From Thalassovita sp. (GTDB taxonomy: Bacteria > Pseudomonadota > Alphaproteobacteria > Rhodobacterales > Rhodobacteraceae), in contig CP051233.1 in NCBI GenBank assembly GCA_017792425.1, positions 2,784,319 to 2,848,318 of the forward strand: a stretch of DNA of 64,000 nt. Direction: 5' to 3'. Positions 32,296 through 41,293 of this stretch are shown here, piece by piece. Within the stretch, counting starts at the first letter, position 1, and every line of letters starts with the position of its first letter. The position numbers and the translations under genes were made by a program. The notes under the pieces are model-generated. The model was not told where the DNA came from and did no database searches. It saw nothing but the letters and a program-made list of their open reading frames with translations.

Positions 32296-32616
32296 ATGAA
32301 GGATTTCGTTGACGGCACCGCCTTCAATAACGAACAAGGCAACCGTGCCCGCAAACTGTTCGCAGCCGTTGTGTTGGCTGCACTCGACGACGCAATCGCC
32401 GATGACAAGAAATATGGCAACGGCCCCGAACAGATCGCCCGTTGGGCCCGGTCCCGTGACGGGCGCGAGGTGCTGACCTGCGCAGGTATCGACCCGAACG
32501 AACGCGTCGTGAAGGGCCTGATGGAGTTCGTCTCCAAGGGTATCCGCACTTCTGTCGCCCTGTCGCGCGAAGAAAGCGAGCGCCGCAACGCCGCACAACA
32601 GGCCGAAGCGGCCTGA
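32296..32616 (+). CDS. DUF6280 family protein
   Basis: 106 residues, cytoplasmic, rich in charged residues. The start MKDFVDGTAFNNEQGNRARK and RSRDGREVLTCAGIDPNERV are, from memory, strongly conserved in Rhodobacterales DUF6280 proteins. No enzymatic motif is visible. It sits alone between efp and cobQ, has a palindrome upstream and a terminator downstream, and is likely monocistronic and highly expressed. Function unknown. Confidence 0.85.
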   Translation: MKDFVDGTAFNNEQGNRARKLFAAVVLAALDDAIADDKKYGNGPEQIARWARSRDGREVLTCAGIDPNERVVKGLMEFVSKGIRTSVALSREESERRNAAQQAEAA

Positions 32617-32637
32617 CCAAACCCAGTTTCCGACCGA

Positions 32638-32667
32638 AAAACGCGCTCCTGTCCGGGGGCGCGTTTT
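32638..32667 (+). terminator. Terminator after the DUF6280 gene
   Basis: AAAACGCGC / GCGCGTTTT arms (32638-32646 and 32659-32667) with a 12-nt loop, followed by CTTTTCCCC. It lies 22 bp past the stop. Confidence 0.87.
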
Positions 32668-32733
32668 CTTTTCCCCTTTCTCTGCCCGCAGTCTGGCCTT
32701 AGACCCCTTTCAAACCGGTTAACAGGGGGACCG

Positions 32734-34197
32734 ATGGCGCGGGCAATCATGATCCAGGGGGCGGGGTCCAACGTGGGCAAGTCGATGTTCGTCGCCGGAT
32801 TGGCGCGGGCGCTGACGAACCGGGGGCTGACCGTCCGCCCGTTCAAACCGCAGAACATGTCCAACAACGCCACTGTCACCTCTGACGGGGGGGAAATCGG
32901 GCGGGCGCAGGCGCTGCAGGCGCGGGCCGCACGGGTCGCGCCCCATACCGACATGAACCCGGTCCTGCTGAAACCGGAGACCAGCACAGGCGCACAAGTA
33001 ATCGTGCAAGGTCAACGGGTTGGGACACAGATGGCGCGGGATTTCGGGGCGCGCAAGCCCAGCCTGATGCCCTATGTCCTGCAAAGCTTTCGTCGCCTTT
33101 GCGCCCAAGCGGATATCGTCCTGATCGAGGGCGCAGGCAGCCCGGCAGAGGTCAACCTGCGGCGCGGCGACATTGCCAACATGGGCTTTGCAGAGGCGGC
33201 GAACGTGCCCGTCATCCTGCTGGGTGACATCGACCGTGGCGGAGTCATCGCCCAGTTGGTCGGCACCCAAACGGTGCTGGACAGCACCGATGCCAGCCGG
33301 ATCTGCGCCTTTGCCGTGAACAAGTTCCGCGGCGATGTTTCGCTGTTCACCGACGGGGTAAGTTTCATCGAAAGCCGCACCGGATGGCCCTCTCTCGGCG
33401 TTCTGCCGTGGTTCTACGATGCCTGGCGCCTGCCGGCAGAGGACGTGATGGACATCGCCTCGGGCGGGACCGGCGCGCTGAAAATCGCCGTGCCCCACCT
33501 GCCCCGGATCGCGAATTTCGACGACCTGGACCCGCTGTCCGCCGAACCGGATGTGTCCGTGCAGATCATAGAGCCCGGCCAGCCGCTGCCGGCGGATGCG
33601 TCGCTGGTGCTGATACCCGGTTCCAAATCCACGATTTCCGACCTGCAGTTCCTGCGCGCACAGGGCTGGGACATCGACCTGCAGGCCCATGTCCGGCGTG
33701 GCGGGCATGTTCTGGGAATTTGCGGTGGATATCAGATGCTTGGCCGCGAAATTCTCGATCCCGACGGGCTGGAAGGCCCTGCCGGAACCTATCCCGGCCT
33801 GAACCTGCTGGACGTGTCCACCACGATGCACCCCGAAAAGCAGTTATCGCTGACACAGGCCAGTTATGTGCCCACCGGCGATGCGGTTCAGGGCTATGAA
33901 ATCCACCTGGGACGGACCGTCGGGCCGGATTGCGCCAACGCCTGGCTGCGGTTGTCTGACCGGCGCGAAGGTGCAGCCAGCCCGAATGGCCGAATTCGCG
34001 GATGCTACCTGCACGGGCTATTCTCTGCCGATGGATTTCGGCGCGCCTTCCTGCGCGAACTGGGGGTCAACAGCGGGTTGGACTATGAAAGCACGGTTGA
34101 CGCCACGCTGGATGCGCTGGCCGAGCACATGGAAATGCACTTGAATATCAATGCCTTGTTGGATCTGGCCCGTGAACCGGCTTATTCCAGTTCCTGA
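32734..34197 (+). CDS. cobQ: Cobyric acid synthase
   Basis: 487 residues. The N-terminal dethiobiotin-synthetase-like P-loop is GAGSNVGKSMFVAGLARAL. Middle motifs are VLIEGAGSPAEVNL and LLGDIDRGGVIAQL. The C-terminal class I glutamine amidotransferase has the nucleophilic Cys in LGICGGYQMLG and the triad His in YLHGLF. CobQ amidates four side chains of adenosylcobyrinic a,c-diamide using glutamine and ATP. No other cob gene is within the window. The last 16 bp overlap the convergent PopZ-like gene. Confidence 0.95.
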   Translation: MARAIMIQGAGSNVGKSMFVAGLARALTNRGLTVRPFKPQNMSNNATVTSDGGEIGRAQALQARAARVAPHTDMNPVLLKPETSTGAQVIVQGQRVGTQMARDFGARKPSLMPYVLQSFRRLCAQADIVLIEGAGSPAEVNLRRGDIANMGFAEAANVPVILLGDIDRGGVIAQLVGTQTVLDSTDASRICAFAVNKFRGDVSLFTDGVSFIESRTGWPSLGVLPWFYDAWRLPAEDVMDIASGGTGALKIAVPHLPRIANFDDLDPLSAEPDVSVQIIEPGQPLPADASLVLIPGSKSTISDLQFLRAQGWDIDLQAHVRRGGHVLGICGGYQMLGREILDPDGLEGPAGTYPGLNLLDVSTTMHPEKQLSLTQASYVPTGDAVQGYEIHLGRTVGPDCANAWLRLSDRREGAASPNGRIRGCYLHGLFSADGFRRAFLRELGVNSGLDYESTVDATLDALAEHMEMHLNINALLDLAREPAYSSS

Positions 34198-34955
34198 CTG
34201 GTCAGTGCCCGGTGGATTTCCCGCCGCACAAGCTTGCGCACATTCCGCGTGATCCGTTCCCCCAACGGCCCCTGCAATTCCTGCCGGACGATCTCGGCCA
34301 CAAGGTTACGCAGCATTTCCTCGTCCACCACGATATCCGTTGCCAGCGGATCGTCCTCGGGACCATCCTCCGCGGGGTCCGCTTCGTCCTCGGTCAGAGC
34401 TTCGGGTTCATAGTCGTCCGGTTCAAACCGGTCCTCGACCTCTGTGACCGTTTCGATTTCGGCGGGTTCAGCCGGCTCAAACTCCAGTTCATCGACCGGC
34501 AACTCAACGGATTGATGCGCGAAAGACGGTTCTGCGTCCCAGGCCAGGCCACTGACAGGGCCACCAGCGTTGTCGCTTCCCTCTTCGCCGTCCTGTTCCC
34601 ACTGACCACCGCGATCCGCGATCACGGCCTCCAACTCGGCAATGCGCGCTTCCAGGTTGCGCCGCCCGGTGCCGTCAACCTTCAGCCCGCTCAGTTCATG
34701 CCCTTCCACCAGTTCGGGACGCGGCAGTTCCTGCGGCTGATCCGTATCCGCTTCGACCGTTTCCAGCGGGGCCGATCCCGATGGCACCTCTTCGGGCCGG
34801 TCGGTTTCCATCACGCGCAGCGCAGGCGTCAGGACCAGCCTGTCATTGGCAACGGCGGGTTTCGGCGCAGACTGCGGCCGCGCCTCTTCGGACACAAGAC
34901 GACGGATAGAGGACAGAACATCCTCGATATCAGCGTTGGTTACCGGGTTCGACAT
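34182..34955 (-). CDS. PopZ-like (DUF2497-type) acidic protein
   Basis: About 257 residues from MSNPVTNADIED. The N-terminal short helix NADIEDVLSSIRRLVSEEA resembles the PopZ/DUF2497 start (the EDxLxSIRRxxSEE pattern). A long acidic, proline-rich, low-complexity middle follows (about 50-200, many Asp/Glu). The C-terminal helices LRNLVAEIVRQELQGPLGER and ITRNVRKLVRREIHRAL correspond to the oligomerisation region. In Caulobacter PopZ organises the cell pole; a similar hub role here is inference. It lies downstream of tolC on the same strand. Confidence 0.72.
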   Translation of the reverse strand: MSNPVTNADIEDVLSSIRRLVSEEARPQSAPKPAVANDRLVLTPALRVMETDRPEEVPSGSAPLETVEADTDQPQELPRPELVEGHELSGLKVDGTGRRNLEARIAELEAVIADRGGQWEQDGEEGSDNAGGPVSGLAWDAEPSFAHQSVELPVDELEFEPAEPAEIETVTEVEDRFEPDDYEPEALTEDEADPAEDGPEDDPLATDIVVDEEMLRNLVAEIVRQELQGPLGERITRNVRKLVRREIHRALTSQELE

Positions 34956-35025
34956 GTCTTGATCCACTCAGCCTCGGGGGAAGTGTACCCCCGAGCGCCC
35001 GTTCGCTCAACCGATGCGAAAAGTT

Positions 35026-36444
35026 TTATTTTTTACCGATACCCTGCAGCATACGGTCCAGTTGACGGCCCTGCTTGCTCAGCCCTGCGGGTGCCGATTT
35101 CACCTGATCGTAATAGGCGTTGGGATCATAGCGTTGCACGTTCAGCTTCAGGTGCTGCGTGGTCAACAGGCCCATCGTCTGCAGCAGCAGATATGCCGCC
35201 ACATGTTCGCTGTTGCGGGCCGAAATCAGGTTGGCCTTGGCGTTCAGCAGTTCTTGTTCCGCGTTCAGAACGTCCAGCGTGGTGCGCGACCCCAGGGTCG
35301 CCTCTTCACGCACGCCACGGAAGGCCACTGTCGCCGCGCGCACCTGTTCATCATAGGCTGCGCGCGCCGCACCTGCGACCTTGAGCGAGGCAAAGGCCGC
35401 GCCAACCTGGCGTTCTACCGCTCTGGTGGTTTGCAGCAGCCCGGCGCGGGTCGCATCCCGGCTGGCGATCGCGCGGCGCAACTGCGCCGACAGGCGACCG
35501 CCCTGGTAAATCGGGCCGCTGGCTTCGATCCCCAGTGCATAGGACTTGGTGAAATCCGTACTGTCAAAGACCTCTTCCAGGCTGACAACACTGTTCAGCG
35601 ACACCGTCGGTTGCATAGAGGCCCGCGTGATTTCCACGCCCATTTCAGCCACCGTGACCTGATGCTGCGCCTGCAGGATGTCAGGATGGTTGCGCATGGC
35701 GATGGCCTTGGCCTCTGCCATCGTCTTGGCGGTCGCCGGAACCGACGGTGGTTGCTGCAACTGCCCGGGAAGGCGGCCCACCGCCTGCCGGAAATATTCC
35801 TGCATCGACACCAGATCGCCCTGCGCCTGCGCATAAGAGCTGTTGGCGGCGGCAAGGCGCGCCTCGGCCTGCGCGACATCGGTGCGGGTGACCTCACCGA
35901 CCTCGAAACGATCCTTCGCGGCGCGCAGTTCCTCGGTGATCACACGCACGTTGTTTTCACGCAACGCCACGTTTTCCGACGCGCTTCGCACGTTCATATA
36001 GGCGTCAACGGCTTGGGCCAGGATGCTCTGTTCTGCCGAAACCAGCGCCTGACGGGCGGCCAGGACGGACTCCTTGCGCGCCTCGATGGTCAGCTTCGAC
36101 CGGCCGAAATCCCAGATCAGCCATTCGGCGGCCAGGTTGAAGGTCACGTTGGTTTCATCGAAGGTTGTCGGCGTCGTGACCGAGGCGCTCCGCAACCGCG
36201 AAGAGCCATACTCGATTTCCGACGACCAGTTCAGCACCGGGCGCAGCGCCGCCACCGCGATAGCGACATCCTCGTCGGCTGTCCGCAAAACCGCGCGTTG
36301 CTGTTCCAGGATGCCGCTGTTGTTGTAGGCCGACACCAGCGCGTCAGCCAGTGTTTCGGCCGAAACCGCGAACGGAACCATCACGCTCATCGCGACCGCG
36401 ACACCCGTTGCCGCTATCCGCTTCCGAATTCCGTAGATCGCCAT
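35026..36444 (-). CDS. tolC: TolC-family outer-membrane efflux/secretion channel
   Basis: 472 residues. A signal peptide (about 1-29: RKRIAATGVAVAMSVMVPFA) precedes a duplicated alpha-helical barrel structure rich in Ala, Gln and Asn, as in TolC. LADALVSAYNNSGILEQQRA and SRDATRAGLLQTTRAVERQV are repeat-like helices, and TLDVLNAEQELLNAKANLIS is the family signature in the second half. It forms an outer-membrane trimer serving RND pumps or type I secretion. CAGGAG precedes the ATG at 36444. Just after the pcm gene. Confidence 0.93.
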   Translation of the reverse strand: MAIYGIRKRIAATGVAVAMSVMVPFAVSAETLADALVSAYNNSGILEQQRAVLRTADEDVAIAVAALRPVLNWSSEIEYGSSRLRSASVTTPTTFDETNVTFNLAAEWLIWDFGRSKLTIEARKESVLAARQALVSAEQSILAQAVDAYMNVRSASENVALRENNVRVITEELRAAKDRFEVGEVTRTDVAQAEARLAAANSSYAQAQGDLVSMQEYFRQAVGRLPGQLQQPPSVPATAKTMAEAKAIAMRNHPDILQAQHQVTVAEMGVEITRASMQPTVSLNSVVSLEEVFDSTDFTKSYALGIEASGPIYQGGRLSAQLRRAIASRDATRAGLLQTTRAVERQVGAAFASLKVAGAARAAYDEQVRAATVAFRGVREEATLGSRTTLDVLNAEQELLNAKANLISARNSEHVAAYLLLQTMGLLTTQHLKLNVQRYDPNAYYDQVKSAPAGLSKQGRQLDRMLQGIGKK

Positions 36445-36516
36445 GTGTCGCTCCTGCCCGGTTCTGCCACGATCACTCAACCGCCCCCGAACCCCGGTGC
36501 GGCCTGGGTGCCGTCG

Positions 36517-37170
36517 TTAAAGTGTGAATGCCCGATGCCGTTCGAACCCCGGCATGACCGGTGCCCCGGCATTGAAGGCAAAGCGCCAGTTCATCTGGCC
36601 GTCAATCTTGTAGCCGATGCGAACAATGCCCAGTTCGCCCTCGACAAACAGCGCGGCGATCCGCCCGCCTTCCTTGAGCTGCGAAAGAATCGCTTCGGGC
36701 ATGTGTTCTACCGCACCCTGCACAACGATCACATCGTAAGGCCCGTGCGCCGCCGCGCCCTCTGCGACCGGCCCGGCATGCAGGATCACGTTGTCCGCCC
36801 CCGCCCGCGACAAGGCGGCCTGCGCATCCTCGGCCAGGCTGTCCACCTCTTCCACGGCGACGACAGCAGCAGCCATACGGGCGATCACGGCCGCGGAATA
36901 ACCAAGGCCGCAGCCCAGATCCATCACCAGCTCGTCGGGGTTAATGTCCAGCGAATCCAGCATCTTGGCCAATGTACGCGGCTCCAGCACAACGCGATTG
37001 CCACCCAGGCTTACATTATCGCCGACATAGGCGGCCTCCAGCTTGTCCGCTGGCACGAAATCCTCGCGCGGGACTGCCAGCATGGCGTCGATAATCGGGA
37101 AGCGTGTTACGTCCGAAGGACGGACCTGGGTATCAACCATCATGGTGCGGCGGGTAGCGTAGTCGGTCAT
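36517..37170 (-). CDS. pcm: Protein-L-isoaspartate O-methyltransferase
   Basis: 217 residues. SAM-binding motif I is VMDLGCGLGYSAAVIARM; pre-motif signature is the REDFVPADKLEAAY segment, and the post-I region is VVAVEEVDSLAEDA. The enzyme methylates L-isoaspartyl residues in aged proteins and starts repair. It lies 72 bp upstream of tolC on the same strand and may be co-transcribed with it. A tRNA-Cys follows on the other strand side. Confidence 0.9.
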   Translation of the reverse strand: MTDYATRRTMMVDTQVRPSDVTRFPIIDAMLAVPREDFVPADKLEAAYVGDNVSLGGNRVVLEPRTLAKMLDSLDINPDELVMDLGCGLGYSAAVIARMAAAVVAVEEVDSLAEDAQAALSRAGADNVILHAGPVAEGAAAHGPYDVIVVQGAVEHMPEAILSQLKEGGRIAALFVEGELGIVRIGYKIDGQMNWRFAFNAGAPVMPGFERHRAFTL

Positions 37171-37328
37171 CAGCTAAACTCGTTCGTTCAGAATCTTGTG
37201 GTCATTTCTGTCATATTCCAACGGCAGCGGCAACGCCAATGAGCCCTGCCGGAAACGTCAAATCGCCGCTGTTTTCAACTCTTGCAGACCGCCCCATTAT
37301 CCTGTAGTCCGCTCGATACCACTTGAAA

Positions 37329-37402
37329 GGCGAGTTGGCGGAGTGGTGACGCAGCGGATTGCAAATCCGTGTACACCGGTTCGATTCCGGTACTCGCCTC
37401 CA
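37329..37402 (+). tRNA. tRNA-Cys (GCA)
   Basis: A 74-nt cloverleaf with acceptor GGCGAGT / ACTCGCC, anticodon loop TTGCAAA with GCA at 37361-37363, TTCGATT T-loop (37380-37386), discriminator U and encoded CCA. Its 3' end (37388-37402) is duplicated at 54933-54947, making it the likely integration target of the neighbouring element. Confidence 0.97.
37388..37402 (+). repeat. attL: left copy of the integration direct repeat (tRNA-Cys 3' end)
   Basis: CGGTACTCGCCTCCA at the tRNA-Cys 3' end, identical to 54933-54947. Aligning the T-arm also, 25 of 30 positions agree without gaps (ACACCGGT conserved, then seven mostly different bases, then the 15-bp core). Confidence 0.85.
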
Positions 37403-37627
37403 TATTTTTTCATTATTATATTGTTTTTGAAAGATAAAATTAATTAACCAGCACACAAATTGGCATCCACCCATCCAAAAATGTTGGTTCGAAATGCTGT
37501 GAGTTAGATGGCCAATTACCCGTTTCGTATTTAGCGGGTCCGCTCGCGAACTACGTTTGAGACCAGTCGGTTAGATACGGCACGCTGTAACTAGTTGGGC
37601 CATAGTAGGGCCGCGACAGAGAAAAAT

Positions 37628-37703
37628 GCCGGTGTAGCTCAGCTGGTAGAGCACGTCATTCGTAATGATGGGGTCGGGGGTTCGAGTCCCTTCACCGGCA
37701 CCA
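37628..37703 (+). tRNA. tRNA-Thr (CGT), inside the island boundaries
   Basis: A 76-nt cloverleaf: acceptor GCCGGTG / CACCGGC, D-arm GCTCAGCTGGTAGAGC, anticodon loop TTCGTAA with CGT at 37661-37663, T-loop TTCGAGT, discriminator A and encoded CCA. It lies 225 bp right of the attL repeat and thus within the element as defined. Between the two tRNAs (37403-37627) I see no gene, only moderately A/T-rich sequence. Confidence 0.96.
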
Positions 37704-37738
37704 TCCTTCTCTTCTCCCACCAAACTACGCGCTGCCGA

Positions 37739-39598
37739 CTAGGCCGCAGGTGCGATCTTCGACTTCACAAACTCGAAGATTGGGCGAAACACCTCGAAGT
37801 ATGCGTCGTTCAAGTGTGGAATCACTTCTGTCGCAAACTTCTCTTTTTGCGCATCCGACTTCACGACAATCTTTGTTCCGCCGAAGGGTGCGGGCTGCTC
37901 CTCGAAGAACTCTGCCGACCTCGGGTCACCATAGAAGAGGTGCTCGATCTCGCAGAGTGATTCACCGCCGAAGCTCTCGTTGCTAGCTAGGTCTTTGACT
38001 ACCTGCTTCCGGATGGCTTCGTGGGTGGGGACAGGAAGCATGATGCCGTAGGCGTTTCTTCCTTGCAGCTTCTTCACTAACCCATCGACAAGGTTCTCGA
38101 TGATCAACTCGCCGGCCAGACCGTTCCAGTGATCATAGGCCTTGTCAAAGTCAAACATGCCGAACACTGGAAGACCGCCCAGTTCATTGTGGATACGATC
38201 ATCCGTCAGGAGTTGCTTTAGGTACGAGCAGCTGAAACCATAGAATGGAATGAATGGCATTCCGTCTTGATAGAGCCTGTGCCAGGCTTCTTTCAGGATA
38301 ATTGGATCGATGCTGCCTTCAGTGAAGAAGATCGGCCTCGTCTGGATCTGGATTGCATTGATGATGCTGAGCAGCTGCTCCTTCTCAGTATACTTGATCA
38401 GCCTTTCACTAAGCTTCTCGACCGCGACACGTTTGGGTACCGAATAGACGTTCGCGTGACCATCCTTCAGGTCGAACAGAGCAATCTTGTCGCGTTCATG
38501 AGAAATCAAAGTGGCCGCGCTATGGCTGCTTAGAAGAACGTGGTTGGTCCGCGCCGCCTCTGTGCCTGCGATGTCGATGACTTGTTTCAAGAAGCCAAAC
38601 TGCCACTCCGGATGAAGGAATGAGTCAGGCTCGTCCAGAAGCGTAATGCAGTTTCGATCCTTGAAGAGCTCTGAGACTGCAAAGATGTAGACGGATTGGA
38701 ACTGGCCGTCGCTAAAATCGCCAACCTCCGCGACCTGACCTGTGGCAAGGCGGAGCGGGATTGACAACCCATCGAGCATCCCGAGCGCCTTCAGGTGATC
38801 GAAGCTCCGAAACACGACCGATGATGGAACTCCCGCGAAGTGTTCTGCGAATAGGTCCAAATCGATCTGGAGCTCGTATTTGTCGTTCTCTCTGTCGTAG
38901 ATCGAACCTAGGCTGTAGCCCCCCTTGATGCAGCTCAGGAGTTTCTCAACAAACTCTCGAGAGACCCCAGAAGCACCCCATAGGAAGGTACCTGGATCAG
39001 CGACATCTACATCGGCGTGGCGGAAGGATGGGGCTTTCAGCTTGAGAAAAGCAGTGTTGGCCGAAACCTCGATAGCGAGCTTCTCACACAGATACCTTTT
39101 GGCGACACTATCTGCGGGCTGCATTAACAGTACCGACAGGAGCAGTTCTTTGTACTCGGGGCCGATGCTTATGAACTGTCGTGTCTCGTCGCTCTCCCAT
39201 CTTCTGCTGCGTCGAGAAAAGGCTTGGGAGTATCGATCGACAGTTTGGCGAATCTTGTCATTATGGCCTGAGTAGTAAATCAAGACGTTGTCGGGAACAG
39301 GCGTGCGTCCAACCGTTCGCCGTTCACGGCCATTGATGGACAGAACACCATCCTGCCAGGTAATTTCGGTATGCTCCCCCGCGATCTCGTAGGTCACTGA
39401 GTAGTCGAAAGCTATCTCGTCCAGGGCATCTCGGCTGTCAAAGATGTGCCGGAATACCTCGACGAGCGCTTCGAAAAAGTTGGACTTCCCGGTCCCGTTC
39501 TTACCGACGAAGATATCAAGAAAGCTTTCACCATCGAAGGAGAGTTCAAAGTCTCTTAGGTTCTTATAGTCACTTATCCAAACAGTCTTTAAGCGCAT
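37739..39598 (-). CDS. AAA ATPase with TOPRIM domain (OLD/RloA-like), linked to type I RM
   Basis: 619 residues. The ABC/SMC-type ATPase part has Walker A GKNGTGKSN (32-40), a family start KTVWISDYKNLRDFELSF, LLDEPDSFLHPEWQF as Walker B, and HVLLSSHSAATL as the switch/His region. The C-terminal part resembles TOPRIM: FFTEGSIDPIILKEA supplies the acidic Glu and FGMFDFDKAYD the DxD. OLD-family nucleases share this layout. It begins 6 bp after the hsdS stop and must be co-transcribed. RloA-like ATPases are known within type I RM loci. A Gabija-type GajB partner (UvrD helicase) is absent. Function: probable accessory anti-phage nuclease. Confidence 0.82.
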   Translation of the reverse strand: MRLKTVWISDYKNLRDFELSFDGESFLDIFVGKNGTGKSNFFEALVEVFRHIFDSRDALDEIAFDYSVTYEIAGEHTEITWQDGVLSINGRERRTVGRTPVPDNVLIYYSGHNDKIRQTVDRYSQAFSRRSRRWESDETRQFISIGPEYKELLLSVLLMQPADSVAKRYLCEKLAIEVSANTAFLKLKAPSFRHADVDVADPGTFLWGASGVSREFVEKLLSCIKGGYSLGSIYDRENDKYELQIDLDLFAEHFAGVPSSVVFRSFDHLKALGMLDGLSIPLRLATGQVAEVGDFSDGQFQSVYIFAVSELFKDRNCITLLDEPDSFLHPEWQFGFLKQVIDIAGTEAARTNHVLLSSHSAATLISHERDKIALFDLKDGHANVYSVPKRVAVEKLSERLIKYTEKEQLLSIINAIQIQTRPIFFTEGSIDPIILKEAWHRLYQDGMPFIPFYGFSCSYLKQLLTDDRIHNELGGLPVFGMFDFDKAYDHWNGLAGELIIENLVDGLVKKLQGRNAYGIMLPVPTHEAIRKQVVKDLASNESFGGESLCEIEHLFYGDPRSAEFFEEQPAPFGGTKIVVKSDAQKEKFATEVIPHLNDAYFEVFRPIFEFVKSKIAPAA

Positions 39599-39604
39599 GT
39601 TAAT

Positions 39605-41293
39605 TCAGTGCAATTTTGTTGTGAGTGTATCCGCGAGGCAGCGTGCAAGCTCACGCGAGGCGTTTGTTTGTTTTCTCAAAGATCTGCATATCCCAATGAG
39701 CAGATCGACTTGCTCAACGATCCGCGCCTGCTCAGCTAGCGGCGGAATCGGTAGTTCAACAGACCAAAGCTTTTCCGAAACAAGTTTGCAGGTTCCATGG
39801 GTCGATCTGTCGACGCGGGAGAGAAATTCCTTCTTCATTCCCTTCATCATTATAAGCACGTAGGCCGGATTCAGGTCCCCTAGATCGATCGCTTTCATAT
39901 CCTGATTCACCGCGACGGGTACTTCAGTAATCGCAACCGGAAACGAGTGGGCAAGTATCATGCCTCGAACTACGACGAGCAGACTGCCAGCCTCAATCAA
40001 CTTTGCTGAGCTGCCAGCAATGGCCTCTTCGGTGATTTTGTCGATTGCGTCACGGATGTAGTCCACCTTCATATCCTTGGGCGAGACCCAAGGAATGTCA
40101 CCGTTCCAAAACGAAGGATTGGACTTCGAGGGCGTTCCGCCGCCGGTTACATCACCAAGGTCACCAAAAGTACAAACTGACCATCCTGAAGGAAGAGTAC
40201 GCTCCTTACCATCTGGCCGCCAATTCGGGGTATTGCGGGAGAGAAACCCAGAAGCTGGCTCGTCTTCGGAAGATTGCTCAACAAGTGCCCCCTTTATCGC
40301 CAGATCGAAAATGGCCTGTTCAAGTGAGTCTATACTTTCCTCAGTCGTAAAAAGCGTTTCGAAGTTCGCTTCAAGGCGGGCCCAATTGTGGGAGAGCCCT
40401 CCAGAAGTTTGACTGCCAGTAAGAGCGGAAAGGCAGACCTCGACGAGAGTCTGTTGCGCCTCTAGGCTGCCCTCAGCCTGGCGCTCCAGTGCGTCGCAAA
40501 GCTCCATCAACTCATCTACTTTGGCGACTATTCGGTGTTGCTCAGCAGTAGGTGGAAGTGGGACCAAGCCTGAAAAAAACTGCTTATCATTGATTGCTGG
40601 ATAAGCGATGCCGGTTTGGCAACCCTCCACGTAGGATACGAAGGTCGGGGAACGGAAGTAGCGATATAGATATGATGCCATGACTCCCTCGAATGGGTGA
40701 ACTATGGCGAAAGCCGTGCTGGCGATCGGCTCCGGATCAAATTCTTCAGTAATGACAGCAATGTTGAGGAGATAGGGCCGAACCGTCGAATAAATCACGG
40801 TACCTTGTCGCACTATCTTGCGAGCACGCGATGGCGCTTCTTTTGCCGAAAGAACATTGGGCTCGGCGACCAAACCCCATTCTTTGTTTATCGCCCCCAC
40901 ATCTATGTAGGTAAAAGCTGTATCGGGCACCTTTTGCCCCCAGTCATGACCTAGTTGCGAAACCCGGCACCACGTCCAATTCTTTGGAAGCTCAAAGGGC
41001 GTTTCGGACGCGTCGATCCTTGCTACCGGTTTGGGTTTCTTAATGACGCCCTCTGTGAACATGTTCGCTTGTTGGTCTTTAAGTCGCGCAAGTAAATCGG
41101 CTGCAGGTTCATCGCGTTCATCTTGCGGCACCAACTTTCCGCGCACAGCAAGTTCCAGGATCAATTCCCGAAGCTTGTGAATGCCGTGTAGACTTACAGT
41201 CCTACCACCTCCGCGCCCCGCGCCAGATTTCTTGACGCTAGCAGAGGTCCAGATGTCCAGGTGCTCAGTTATGAGTTGGTTTACGTCCTTCAC
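39605..41293 (-). CDS. hsdS: Type I restriction-modification specificity subunit HsdS
   Basis: 562 residues with a GTG start overlapping the hsdM stop (GTGA). Two target-recognition domains are seen: TRD1 about 90-280 (with YIDVGAINKEWGLV and LPPTAEQHRIVAKVDELMEL as its conserved spacer helix) and TRD2 about 350-545 (GDVTGGGTPSKSNPSFWNGD and IPPLAEQARIVEQVDLLIGI). The repeated AEQxRIVxxVDxLxxx helices set the spacing of the bipartite target. It directs HsdM and HsdR to DNA. The N-terminal 80 residues are a longer than usual helical extension. Confidence 0.95.
   Translation of the reverse strand: MKDVNQLITEHLDIWTSASVKKSGAGRGGGRTVSLHGIHKLRELILELAVRGKLVPQDERDEPAADLLARLKDQQANMFTEGVIKKPKPVARIDASETPFELPKNWTWCRVSQLGHDWGQKVPDTAFTYIDVGAINKEWGLVAEPNVLSAKEAPSRARKIVRQGTVIYSTVRPYLLNIAVITEEFDPEPIASTAFAIVHPFEGVMASYLYRYFRSPTFVSYVEGCQTGIAYPAINDKQFFSGLVPLPPTAEQHRIVAKVDELMELCDALERQAEGSLEAQQTLVEVCLSALTGSQTSGGLSHNWARLEANFETLFTTEESIDSLEQAIFDLAIKGALVEQSSEDEPASGFLSRNTPNWRPDGKERTLPSGWSVCTFGDLGDVTGGGTPSKSNPSFWNGDIPWVSPKDMKVDYIRDAIDKITEEAIAGSSAKLIEAGSLLVVVRGMILAHSFPVAITEVPVAVNQDMKAIDLGDLNPAYVLIMMKGMKKEFLSRVDRSTHGTCKLVSEKLWSVELPIPPLAEQARIVEQVDLLIGICRSLRKQTNASRELARCLADTLTTKLH

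Noticed and set aside
35014..37242. 742-residue open frame on the plus strand
   Set aside because: Antisense to tolC and pcm across both genes and their gap, with no signal of a real protein.
37628..37703. tRNA-Thr as the integration target
   Set aside because: No copy of its 3' end was found near the integrase end, whereas the tRNA-Cys 3' end has a 15-bp copy.
37739..39598. Gabija system
   Set aside because: The AAA/TOPRIM layout resembles GajA, but no UvrD-like GajB gene lies next to it; the gene is joined to hsdS.
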